NCBI GenBank assembly: GCA_949987705.1
Contig: CATLJY010000893.1
Span: forward strand, 1 to 64,000
Reading direction: 5' to 3'
DNA from: Thereva unica
Taxonomy: Eukaryota > Arthropoda > Insecta > Diptera > Therevidae
DNA length: 64,000 bases
Positions 12,041-21,410 of the stretch are shown here, one piece after another (positions within the stretch are counted from its first letter, which is position 1; each line of letters opens with the position of its first letter). The notes beneath the pieces were generated by a model. That model worked only from the letters and a program-made list of their open reading frames with translations, made no database searches and was not told where the DNA came from. The position numbers and the translations under genes were made by a program.

Positions 12041-12335
12041 ACAAATATTAAAGCACAGGCCAAAGAGAGGTGATTCTCTCTCTCTGAAAGCTTCACTTCG
12101 AAGCTTTAAAGCTTTCTACCCAGCTTCCACTTCGAAGCTTTAAAGCTTTCTACCCAGCTTCCACTTCGAAGCTTTAAAGCTTTCTACCCAGCTTCCACTT
12201 CGAAGCTTTAAAGCTTTCTACAGCTACAAAAGAAACAGCATCACCAAGCCAAATTCAGTCATTCACCAGACTCGTTCCGGAGAGGTTATCTTCTCCGGTC
12301 CTATACCGTGTCGAGGTGTACGATCCGGCAAGTTA
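12041..12335 (+). repeat. Dispersed repeat with internal 34-bp tandem array
   Basis: The segment from AAATATTAAAGCAC to about 12335 is shared with 38233-38395, including CTCGTTCCGGAGA and downstream sequence. Here a 34-bp unit containing GAAGCTTTAAAGCTTTC is repeated four times (about 12088-12222), whereas the other copy has a single unit. The layout (upstream repeated palindromic unit, TATA-like position, then conserved leader) resembles a promoter or LTR, but I could not find an attached coding region. Confidence 0.65.
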
Positions 12336-13266
12336 AGATCACCTACATAATACATAGAAACCACATACCAACCAATTTGGACATTCTCGTCTAGTGCGAG
12401 AAGTAATAAACTGGAGATAGGAGCTTTTGAATTTCGATGGAACAGTCTCTGTTCTAAAATCTGAAAGTTTTATCAGGGCTGCCCTTTTTATATGGTGGGT
12501 CAATTGGGTACAGCAAATTGGAACTGTCTCCGATTTGCTTGAGGGCACCTTTTCCATGCAGGGGCAAAAATAGGACTTGCCTTGGGAAGAAGTGTGATCT
12601 TTTCCACATTATAGGATAAATAACTATATTTGATCACTTCACCACAGATCGTTGGTTAATCTTAAACCGAGAAGGTTATGAAAAGAATCAGCTAACAGAG
12701 GAGAAAGATAAATACTGTTCACTGAAACGAAAAGAATAATGAAACAATTTTTGTGGCCTCAATCATGGGGCATGAGTTCACAATCGAGAAGATAAGGTCT
12801 GGGCGACGAAGGTTGACTGTCTGGATCAACTTAACAGAAATAGTGGTTTAGCCAAATGCTGATTTCTTAAGGGAAATGGGGGTTTAATATCTGGGCCAGT
12901 AGAGCTATTGACGTCGAGTGCCAGTCCTGAAAAATTCCGCTATTCAGTGGATATTGCATTTGAAATAATAGTATCAGGTAGGGTAGAATTTGGGCAAATA
13001 GAGATGCTAATCAACGTAGTGTCTAATTCCAATTACGTCTGCATGCTTTGTAGAGGGCTTCTTTGCGATCGTACTCAACCGATTAAAACATTCATTCGGC
13101 CCAGGCTTTATAGGCTCGCTGCGATAAGGAATTTTCAAATGCATTCCGCTCATTACCCAGATAGCTGTAATTACCCAGATAGCGATAGTATTGGGGTTAT
13201 AGTTACGGGAATACAAATCCCAGTCATTAAATTGAAAGAAGCCTATAAGGCCTAACCAGTTGGTTT
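12336..13266. other. No supported gene
   Basis: Open frames at 12908-13255 (plus) and 12339-12557 (minus) show no domain. The right part may belong to the decayed retroelement fragment that follows. Confidence 0.3.
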
Positions 13267-13560
13267 TTACATAAAATGCCAGACAGTTTTTATCGGCTTG
13301 GTATTGGTTGGGGAGGTTGAGGTCAATATTGAAAAGGAAATGGTGACTAGGTATTGATCCGAGTTGCCGTGAGGTGAGTTAACATAGACGGCATATCTTG
13401 TTCCATGCGAAGGCAGAAATATATCAAAGAAGTAGGTGTCTTGGCCTGCTACGTCAGGAGCTCTCGTAGGATGATCTGCAATTTGAAGAACATCGTCTAT
13501 AAGGATTTCAGAGTCTTTGTCAGGACCACTGATGCCTGGTGCAATCAAGGCCGCGTTGTC
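13267..13560 (-). pseudogene. Decayed endonuclease fragment of a non-LTR retrotransposon
   Basis: A 93-codon minus-strand frame contains ADHPTRAPDVAGQDTYFFDI followed by a VNSPHGNSDQYLVT-like block. This pattern (PTR...LDLFL...SPLGNSDH) is the C-terminal part of the apurinic-type endonuclease of jockey/CR1-like elements, with the final catalytic SDH reading SDQ. No reverse transcriptase follows in frame, so it is a short relic. The call rests on pattern memory, not an alignment. Confidence 0.55.
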
Positions 13561-13824
13561 CGAGTTGGTAGCTGCTGCTGCAAAAATCGTACTTGCTGTG
13601 AGTTTATTCGATGTTTTTTTTGCGCTGGAGATCCAGTCAACAATAGTTCAATAGTTTTTGTTTTCTTACGGGAAGCGTTGAATTCGATACGATTCTATAG
13701 ACTCCAATTCGCAGAGAATTCAATGACAGTGTTGATTTAGTCAGACATAACGACTCAATGATAAGGACAAAATCTGACATGTGAATTATCGTAGGCGTAA
13801 AAGAAACGTAAAGTACTTGCACAT

Positions 13825-15286
13825 CTACAACACTGTAATTCGGTTCCTGGCTAATGCCTTCCAGTTGCGTACGCCTAACTTTACTAAATCTTCCTCAACG
13901 GAGTCCATTTATCGCTTTTTTGGTCGACCTGAATTTCGCTTTCCATCAGGAATTCGATTCAACGCTATTTTTGCGGGGTCGCTATCGTCAAGCCTTTGTA
14001 CGTGTGCCACCCATCGCAATCTACTTAATTTTATACTTTTGACAATGTCGGGTCCCCGGTACAGTTGGTATAATTCGTGATTATATCTCCTTCTCCATTC
14101 ACCGTTTTCGCAGACACCGCCAAATATTGTACGTAGAATTTTTCTTTCAAAAGTGCCTAGAAGAGTTTCATCAGCCACTTTCAAAGTCTATGCCTCTGAT
14201 CCAAACATCAGAACGGGCTTGATTAGCGTGGTATATAGTTTACACTTCATTCCTCTAGACAAAATGCGTGATGTAAGATGTTGTCGAAGTCCAAAATAGC
14301 ATCTGTTAGCAACGTTTATTCTCCTTCTGATCTCCGTTGTCTCACCACTGTCAGCTTGCAATACGGTTCCAAGATACGTAAATTCTTTAACGGTTTCTAT
14401 ATTATTTGCATCTATGGTGATATTTTGTCTTGGAGTTGCGTATCTTTTTGAAGTACAAAGATACTTAGTTTTTGCTTCGTTGATGAGCAATCCCATCTTT
14501 TTCGCAGCTGCTTCCAGTTTGATGAAGGTTTCTTTCACACTCGCAAACGACCTACCTATCAGAGCGACATCATCAGCATAAGCCATCGTTTGTGTTGACT
14601 TGTTAAAGATGGATCCCGTTGTTTCTACCCCAGCGTCTCTCACCACCTTCTCCAACACTATGTTAAATAGGAGGCATGACAGCGCGTCATCTTGTCTCAG
14701 GCCTCTCTGTGATATGAAACTATCTGAGAGGTCTCGTTCAACTCGTACTCTGCATCGTACTACCTCGATTGTAGCTTTTGTTACTTCGATTAGGTGTTTT
14801 GGAAATCGGAAGCACTCCATAGCTTTAAATAACTCCTCACGCTTGACGCTGTCATATGCCTGCTTGAAGTCTATAAACAGTACGTGAATATTGATGTTGA
14901 ACTCCCATGATTTTTTCAAAAATTCTTCTTAGAGTGGAAATATGGTTTGTAGTGGACCTACCTGGTCGAAAGCCACATTGATAACTACCTATTATGCCTT
15001 CTGCGATGGGTAGAAGTTTTTTGTATAAAATAGTGGACAGTACTTTATACGCTGAGTTGAGGAGGGTAATACCCCTATAGTTCTCACAAACGAGTTGATC
15101 TCCTTTTTTATGCAGGGGGCATATCACACCTTCCGTCCATTCAAGTGGGATCTTTTTCTGACGCCTGATCGATTCTATAAGTTTATGTAATCCATTCCTT
15201 AATTCTTGGCCCCCATATTTCCACATTGCTATGCTATCTTTTCCTGGGGCTTTATTGTTTTTGAGATTCGTCATAGCTTCTTGTAC
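13825..15286 (-). pseudogene. RTE-1 reverse transcriptase domain
   Basis: Reading 5'-3' on the minus strand: NNKAPGKDSIAMW, then CPLHKKGDQLVCENYRG, IDFKQAYDSV (catalytic Asp), GLRQDDALSCLLFN, YADDVALIGRS (catalytic pair), and the C-terminal GRPKKR/MDSVEEDL region typical of RTE. Defects are an extra A in an A-run near 14912-14917 (frameshift after RRIFEK), a TAG replacing the usual Trp near 14185 (SEA-stop-TL), and a TAA near 13906. The usual RQGD motif reads RQDD. The frame ends at about 13825. It is the 3' half of the element whose endonuclease lies beyond the inserted transposon. Confidence 0.88.
15283..15286. repeat. Target-site duplication GTAC (left)
   Basis: GTAC directly abuts the left end of the DNA transposon and is repeated at its right end. 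Only one GTAC is needed to keep the interrupted RTE-1 frame, which confirms a 4-bp duplication (TGTAC, 5 bp, is possible but makes the inverted ends start out of register). Confidence 0.85.
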
Positions 15287-15905
15287 ACTGTAAAAAATTT
15301 ATCTAAATTTGCAAAAATTTTCGTAGCAAATTTTAACCTGATTTTATAGTATAAATCCGATGTTGTGTATAAATACTGCAAAGAGAGTAGTAAACTCAAA
15401 TTTTCATCGAAAATTACTGAAATACTTGAAAATAACAAAGGCATTAAGAGATATTACAATAATCCGCGCTGATGATTTACGTTGCGCAGTGAAATTTACT
15501 TAGAAAAATGAAAATTTTACATAGGACAGTGTACTTTCCGCGTTCTTTTGCAGCGTATCTTGAAATTTTACAAGAAAGTGTAAATTTTGTAGGGCTAGGC
15601 GTCTTTGCTTTAGCTTTAGATAATATACATCTGGATGTATGTATTTGTGTCATCAAGTCTTGTATTTTTACTAGCGGTAGGGCAAAATACTACATTCACC
15701 ATGACAAATTTACTACAATACAAGTGTACTGTCCCACCCTTTTACTGCAATTTCCTACGAGAACAATTGTGAATTTTATCTACACGCGCTTTTGTTTGTG
15801 CATTTATTTGAGGTTATTGCTCAAAGCGTTAGGATCTTAATCTCCAGGTGTTGAATTGTATTGTGCTTTTGGTGGGTTTTTAATTTTATTATTTTGTGTT
15901 TAAAT
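15287..15905. promoter_or_regulatory. Left terminal and subterminal region of the transposon
   Basis: Non-coding 619 bp between the left end and the transposase ATG. It holds several TTTAC/GTAAA words in both orientations (for example GAAAATTTTACAT, GAAATTTTACAAG and GTGTAAATTTTG between 15508 and 15590), similar to words near the right end. Such scattered motifs are usual transposase-binding sites; here that is inferred. The promoter of the transposase must lie here or outside the element. Confidence 0.5.
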
Positions 15906-18458
15906 ATGTCATTAGAAAGTGTTACATGCAACTTGTGTGAGAGAAGCTTTGGAGATGTAATAGCTTATACTAAACATCAATATATTCATCGATTTAATGC
16001 AAACTGCGCATTTCGGTGCAAAATTCCAAAGTGTGGCAAAGTTCTTTCAAATTACAATTCGTTTAATTCTCATTGTACTCGACTTCACCCGTATAAAGTA
16101 GCCGTAAGAAGCCAGGAATATGAGTGTAAACAATCATTGTGTTCATTTCGCAGTAACTGCTGGGATAAAATGATTAAACACTTAACTTTGCATTTTTCTG
16201 ATAACGAGAAAGTGTTGTGTCCAATATGTTGTCAAATATTTCATTTGAGGACATCTTTTTTTAGTCATACTTTTAGGAAACATAAACAAGTGTTAAAAAA
16301 TCAAGATGATAATAAATCACGTTCCGCTTACAATAACTTAACTTCTCAAGAGAACCCTTCCCTAATTTGGGAAAATAAAGATGTTTCCCATTTTAATCAT
16401 ACAGACTACGCTTCATTGTTATTAAAACTCAAAGCGAAATATGGTCTTCCTGAAGAAGTTATTCAGTGCTTTCTAGGTGAATTTAAAAATTTTGCTGAGG
16501 CAACTTCTTCCTCTATTAAGAAAAGATTAAGAGACGTTTGCGAAAGATCAAACTGTAACCATTTTTCGAGTATTTCATTTTGCGATCTGGTTAATGTAGA
16601 TATCGAAAAAACCTTAAGTAATTTAAATTCTTCTTACAAACGGGTTTCGTACTTTAAACAAAATTTTGCATATGTTGGGCCTGTGGAAATATCTTTAGGG
16701 AAAAATCAGCTACATCAAGATTGCTCTTACTATTACGTACCTATTTTAAATAATTTACAAAATTTATTTAATGATGTAAATATTAGAAAACAATTTTTGA
16801 TGTCAAGGGAAAATAACCAGCAAAATTTCGAAGATTATAGAGATGGTAAAGTATACAAAAACATAAATTTTTTTCTTCAGGGTAGACGAATTGAAATTAT
16901 TTTATACCATGATTGTTTTGAAGTGTGCAATCCCCTTAATTCCTCCAAAGGAAAGCACAATCTCTTGGCAGTTTATTTTTCCTTAGGTAACTTGCTTCCT
17001 TTTTATCGCAATAAAATTCACAACTTACAACTAGTATTACTTTGTAAGCAAAAGCATGTGAAGTATTTTGGTATAAATAAGGTGTTTCATAGACTTGTAG
17101 ATGACTTATGCATTTTAGAAACTATAGGGATAAGTGTAGAAAACTTTGAAAGTTATATGAATATTAAAGGATCAGTTGTAGCAGTTGTTGCGGACAATTT
17201 AGGAAGTCATCAAATCGGAGGCTTCGTTGAAAATTTTAGTAATTCAAAGTACTTATGCAGATTCTGTTTTTTTTCAAAAGGAAATTTAGAGAATAATGAA
17301 CTTCTTCAGAAGGAAAAACGTACACCAGAAAATTATAAAACGACTATTGAATTTCTACTCAATCACCCAGATGAATCATCTGCGAATGGAATAAAAAGAG
17401 AGTGTCCTTTGAACCGTTTGCTGTATTTTAACGCTTGTAATCCGGGACTTCCTCCTTGTTGTGCACATGATCTTTTTGAGGGTATTTTTAAGGTGGACAT
17501 GATGTTAATTATTAATTATTTTATTGAATCACAAGTGTTTTCATTTGATTTTCTAAATATGAAATATAAAGCGGTTGCCAAGAAAATAAATAAAGGAGTA
17601 TGTTTTCCATATATTACACAAGTTAATAAGAAGCTCCCTGGAACCGCTTACGAAAATTATTACTTTGTTATACTTTTTCCATTAGTCATTCATGGAAAGG
17701 ATTTTGACCTTGAAAGCAATGTTTGGAATATGTTCCTTTCACTTTTACAGATATGTCGTTTAGTATGTTCATCAAAAATTAGTTTAAGCCAGACTGACTA
17801 TTTAGCTTTCTTAATTCAAGAGTATTTTAAATTTCGCCTAATGGCATTTCCTGAAGCGCGCTTCTTACCTAAGCATCATTACTTAGCACATTATCCTAGT
17901 TTAGTCAAGGAATTTGGGCCATTAGTTCACATGTGGACTATGCATTTTGAACATAAACATCAGTACTTTAAGAACATAATACATAAAGCAAAAAACTTTA
18001 AAAATGTTCCAAAACTCCTTTCAGAGCGACACCAGCTTTTACAGGCATCATTACATAATGATAGGTTTCCGCTAGAAATATTGGCTGACAGGGCTGAACC
18101 ACTTTCCAATGAAATGTTGGATTATCGGCTAAATAATTTTGTTTTTACTACAAAATGCATTAATATAAGAGGAACAGAATATAAAGTTAATGATGCAGTT
18201 ATAATTGAAGTTGATGAATTGTTTTGTATAAAGCTGGTAAAAATAGAACACATTTTTATCGACACAAATTATACGGACGCTTGCTTTTTTGGAAAAACTG
18301 GTAAAATGGTATATAATTACAAAGAAGGTGTTTATGAAATATATGAAGATTTCAAAAAATATGAGTACGTTCTTTATAAGGATTTAAAAAATCAGCTTTG
18401 TTGTAAACTGTACAACGCACACGATCGAATTTTATTTTCTCCACCTTCGGCTCTCTAA
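15906..18458 (+). CDS. Candidate zinc-finger DDE transposase (~850 aa)
   Basis: Probable cut-and-paste transposase. The start is the ATG at 15906; the open frame extends 45 nt upstream but only from a TTG. Four C2H2 fingers fill residues about 5-130: CNLCERSF...H-x3-H, CKIPKC...H-x4-H, CKQSLC...H-x3-H, CPICCQIF...H-x4-H, presumably binding the element ends. The core shows candidate catalytic Asp336 (YHDCFEVCNPLNSSKGKH), Asp430 (ADNLGSH), a CxxH motif at 518-521 (PPCCAHDLFEG) and Glu682 (WTMHFEHKHQYFK). This order, with a long gap before the Glu, resembles the RNase H-fold transposases of hAT/KDZ/P type. PKHHYLAHYP precedes the Glu block. The frame is uninterrupted and intronless. The accessory gene starts 188 bp downstream. 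Residue roles are inferred from pattern, not from an alignment. Confidence 0.82.
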   Translation: MSLESVTCNLCERSFGDVIAYTKHQYIHRFNANCAFRCKIPKCGKVLSNYNSFNSHCTRLHPYKVAVRSQEYECKQSLCSFRSNCWDKMIKHLTLHFSDNEKVLCPICCQIFHLRTSFFSHTFRKHKQVLKNQDDNKSRSAYNNLTSQENPSLIWENKDVSHFNHTDYASLLLKLKAKYGLPEEVIQCFLGEFKNFAEATSSSIKKRLRDVCERSNCNHFSSISFCDLVNVDIEKTLSNLNSSYKRVSYFKQNFAYVGPVEISLGKNQLHQDCSYYYVPILNNLQNLFNDVNIRKQFLMSRENNQQNFEDYRDGKVYKNINFFLQGRRIEIILYHDCFEVCNPLNSSKGKHNLLAVYFSLGNLLPFYRNKIHNLQLVLLCKQKHVKYFGINKVFHRLVDDLCILETIGISVENFESYMNIKGSVVAVVADNLGSHQIGGFVENFSNSKYLCRFCFFSKGNLENNELLQKEKRTPENYKTTIEFLLNHPDESSANGIKRECPLNRLLYFNACNPGLPPCCAHDLFEGIFKVDMMLIINYFIESQVFSFDFLNMKYKAVAKKINKGVCFPYITQVNKKLPGTAYENYYFVILFPLVIHGKDFDLESNVWNMFLSLLQICRLVCSSKISLSQTDYLAFLIQEYFKFRLMAFPEARFLPKHHYLAHYPSLVKEFGPLVHMWTMHFEHKHQYFKNIIHKAKNFKNVPKLLSERHQLLQASLHNDRFPLEILADRAEPLSNEMLDYRLNNFVFTTKCINIRGTEYKVNDAVIIEVDELFCIKLVKIEHIFIDTNYTDACFFGKTGKMVYNYKEGVYEIYEDFKKYEYVLYKDLKNQLCCKLYNAHDRILFSPPSAL

Positions 18459-18646
18459 GTAGGGTTGATACATTTGTTCGAGCTTCTCAACAGCACAATT
18501 TTTATATTACACTTTTTACTGACATTTAGTTATTGGGATAAATTAATAAATTGTTAATGCAAGTTACTACCAAAAAATCAAGCCATTGTTAACTGTTGTA
18601 AAATACTACATAGATACAGTATATTAACGTAAACATACCAGCCATT

Positions 18647-20455
18647 ATGGAGAATGAAAAAACTGCTGTCTTTAAGATATGGAATATTAATCGCACGGAG
18701 AAGAAAATGGTTATTTCCGAGTTCTCGATTCAAGCAATAATCAAAGCAGGTGATTGTTTTTCATTTTTTATGTTTTTTATAACATATTTTACTATTTTTT
18801 ATTTACTCTACTAATAATTATCTGTTTAATTTTAGCTAATTTTAAAGGAATGTTTGGTTCCAAACTTGTTTTGGAATCTGATGGCAGCGTCATTGATGAA
18901 GATGAAATTCTAAAATTTATCAAAGATTCGCCATTTATTTTAATGGAAGAGGATGAAACGTGGACGCCTGTTATATCACAATCCTCTGCATCCTTACCTT
19001 CTACATCTAATGCAGATAACCAGCTTGAAAATACTAGCGATATTATATATTACACCCTACCATCAGAACACTCAATGTCTTCCGAAAGTGGATCAGATCT
19101 GTCATTATCAACAACTTTGAGTATGACCAGTGGGGTGCTGTCTGATTCTGATAACGAAAATATTAACATCGCCGTAAAAAACACATTCGACAAATTTCGT
19201 ATTCCGTGGGAAAAATTCCCCAAGACAGTGAACAAAATGTGTGAAAAGGGCGAAAAATTAGGACCACATCTGAAAACTGTGATACATATTCTTGTGGACG
19301 AACTAAGAACCTTTTCAACATTCATTCCTGTACAAGTTTTTCGCAATACGGTTAATCAGCTGGTACAGAGATATCCAAAATCGTTCTCCTTTAGTGATAC
19401 CGCCGGCAATACAATTTCTGTTAAACATTCTCCTCTTATAACGTCACTCATACACAGAAATAATTATTTGAATAGACCATCAAAAAGTCGGGGAAACCCT
19501 TTGAATATACCACTTGCAAATCTCCAAAAAATTTCAGGCAACTTGTTCAAATTGGGCTGCTTGCGAAAACGAAGAAGAAGAAGATATAGATGTAACGTTT
19601 AAAAAGAACAAGCTGATTAGATTAAGTTCACAGAAGACATTTTCTACTGGAGAATACGTAGAAATAGAAGAAAATATGGATTTTTGTTATCCCTATCAAA
19701 GAAAATTCTTAAATAACCTTGCCGTCAGTCCTTCTTTAAAGGATGTTAAGAAGGAATGGCCCTTTTTATTGCAAAAAGACTTTATTTTCAAACATTTTCG
19801 GAAATTGACTTCAACTGATGTGAAAGAAGTTTTGGATACATTCGACGCATCTATTAACAAAATAATTAAATATGGAGAGCAAAACAGGGCAAAGCTAATG
19901 TTACATATTAAACAAACTGACAGAAGCAATGTATATTCAACAGCTATTGCATTTTTATGCAAATTTTTCAATGAAGATGAGACTATAATTTTTAAACTTT
20001 ACCCTGTAAGTACAAGTCTTATTGTAAATTTAAAAATATAGACATTTTATGATTTTGCAGATTGGGACAACTTTTTCTGAAATTAAACCTCCGAAACCAA
20101 CGCCATGGTTTGCAATAGTTGGTATGTGCATTCACATTTCATAGATTTAAATTTAAGTAAGAATAGTAATTCTAACTTTATTCTAGAAACCGGTGATAAT
20201 ACAATTTATTATTTGTTTACTGACAATGAATTGGTAAACTCGTCATCGATGAATTTTAAGGAAGCTCTTACTCAAGCTTTTTGTCTGTACTTTATTTTGA
20301 ACATCGAATATCCGAAGGAAGTGTCGCAAATATATGAATTCTTGCAAAGATTTATTTTTGGAAACTATTCAGATGGCAGTAGGGGAAAGAAAACCAGTAT
20401 AACTGCGATGTCGAAAGTTATTAGATTAGTAGCTAACATCAAAAACTTTAAATAG
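18647..20455 (+). CDS. Spliced transposon accessory protein with N-terminal CIDE-N-like domain
   Basis: Four exons are inferred: 18647-18749, 18836-20005, 20061-20121 and 20187-20455, with GT-AG introns of 86, 55 and 65 nt (donors GTGATT, GTAAGT, GTATGT; a TTCTAAC branch-like site in the last). The first about 80 residues read as CIDE-N: AVFKIWNINRTEKKMVIS, then SKLVLESDGSVIDEDEIL and ILMEEDETWTP, matching that fold's strand/acidic-loop/strand pattern. A Ser-rich linker follows, then a helical block (WEKFPKTVNKMCEKGEKLGP...VQRYPKSF) and a C-terminal block ending LNIEYPKEVSQIYEFLQRF. The summed exon length leaves one nucleotide too many, and the frame changes between about 19501 and 19570 (an A-run at about 19527 is likely), so this copy has one apparent frameshift. 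From memory the helical and C-terminal blocks resemble SAMD3-like transposon-linked proteins of fish. Its role is unknown; a partner for transposase assembly is a guess. Confidence 0.72.
18750..18835 (+). other. Intron 1 of the accessory gene
   Basis: GTGATTG to TTTTAG, 86 nt, very T-rich. It joins ATAATCAAAGCAG to CTAATTTTAAAGG, fusing two halves of the CIDE-N-like domain in one frame. The conserved-looking domain only appears after this splice, which is the main support for the intron. Confidence 0.75.
20006..20060 (+). other. Intron 2 of the accessory gene
   Basis: GTAAGTACAAG to TTTTGCAG, 55 nt, phase 0. It removes an in-frame stop at about 20039 and continues with ATTGGGACAAC. Confidence 0.75.
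20122..20186 (+). other. Intron 3 of the accessory gene
   Basis: GTATGTGC to TTATTCTAG, 65 nt, with TTCTAAC about 15 nt before the acceptor. It removes an in-frame TAG and joins PTPWFAIV to ETGDNTIYYLF. Confidence 0.7.
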
Positions 20456-21406
20456 TTCATTAATATGTGTATGTGTACTTATAACCGTTATTTTTAAAAG
20501 TGGTATAAGTTTGATTTTTTGCTTCCAAAATATCAAACCAAATCAAAAACCTCATAACATCTTATAACACATCAAAAACATCCAAAACATTCCAAAAACA
20601 TATCATCTTGTAACTGAAAATGGCTTTAAAACAACTTTTTTTCCCCAAATTTGGATTTATGTACCTATACCACTTTCAAAAATAACTGCTTACAAAATTG
20701 CCGACATAGGCTACTAAAAAATGTTTAATAATTAGTCAAAGTGAAATATGTTGTATTTATGTATTTTAAATCCTTTGTCAACAAATACGTAAAACGAGTA
20801 TGTTTATGTAATGTCCTATAACAATAAATACATATCTTCGATTAATGAATTTATTAAATTACGTATACACACTATAAATATATTCAAGATTAACTTTAAA
20901 ATAAAATGTAAATATAAAAGCTTTGTTTGATCAAAAACTTCTTGTTAAAAGGATAGGCTACTGAAGTATAAGTCCAATTTTTGTTTGTTTTGATAATTTT
21001 CTAAAAATAAATCATCTCGTAACTGAAACTGGCTTTAAAATTTTTTCTTTTGAGCTACATTTTTTTAAACTCATTTCAATTTAAGGGTAACTTTCCCACA
21101 AATGGATGGGAATACATTCACAGAGGAGTATACTAAAATTACGTCTTGCCGTGTAAACTATTTCCCGCTTGTGAATGCAATTTTGCCATTGGTAAAGTAA
21201 TATTCGTCTTCTGATTAGTTTTTTTACACTTGCAACTGGAAAGCAAATCTATTGCGATGGTAATTTTACCACGGTTATGGAAATGGTTTACAAGTTGCGT
21301 TGTAATTGTACATTTGAAGTGTAATTTTACAGTGCGTTTGAAAATTACAGCTTATAGAGTAGGCGTTTAATTGCCTACATTTAATGTAGTAAATTTTTTT
21401 TACTGT
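20456..21406. promoter_or_regulatory. Right non-coding region of the transposon
   Basis: No gene. AATAAA at 20823-20828 could end the accessory transcript. A direct repeat (ATCTTGTAACTGAAAATGGC at about 20604 and its near copy at about 21013) and an inverted pair around 20484-20507 and 20663-20690 (TTATTTTTAAAAGTGGTATA) are present. The last 250 bp before the end carries several TTTTACAGTGCG/GTAATTTTAC words, probably binding sites for the transposase. Confidence 0.5.
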
Positions 21407-21410
21407 GTAC
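21407..21410. repeat. Target-site duplication GTAC (right)
   Basis: This is the second copy of the GTAC that flanks the two-gene transposon; beyond it the RTE-1 frame resumes with codons for the PTMDDV segment. Confidence 0.85.

Larger units (their letters stand above)
15287..21406 (+). mobile_element. 6.1-kb two-gene DNA transposon, superfamily unassigned
   Basis: The boundaries are fixed by the interrupted RTE-1 reading frame. Ends are short imperfect inverted repeats: ACTGTAAAAAATTTA on the left and, complemented, ACAGTAAAAAAAATTTA on the right, flanked by GTAC. Inside are two plus-strand genes in tandem: a zinc-finger transposase candidate (15906-18458) and a spliced accessory gene (18647-20455) starting with a CIDE-N-like domain. 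Both subterminal regions (about 620 and 950 bp) are non-coding and rich in GTAAAATT-type words. The motif order D-D-CxxH-E recalls hAT, KDZ and P transposases, but those make 8-bp duplications. I cannot match it to a named superfamily; from memory, related uncharacterised gene pairs occur in fish and cnidarian genomes. Confidence 0.88.

Noticed and set aside
15861..15905. Upstream 15-codon extension of the transposase
   Set aside because: It begins at TTG; the first ATG (15906) directly precedes the first zinc finger.
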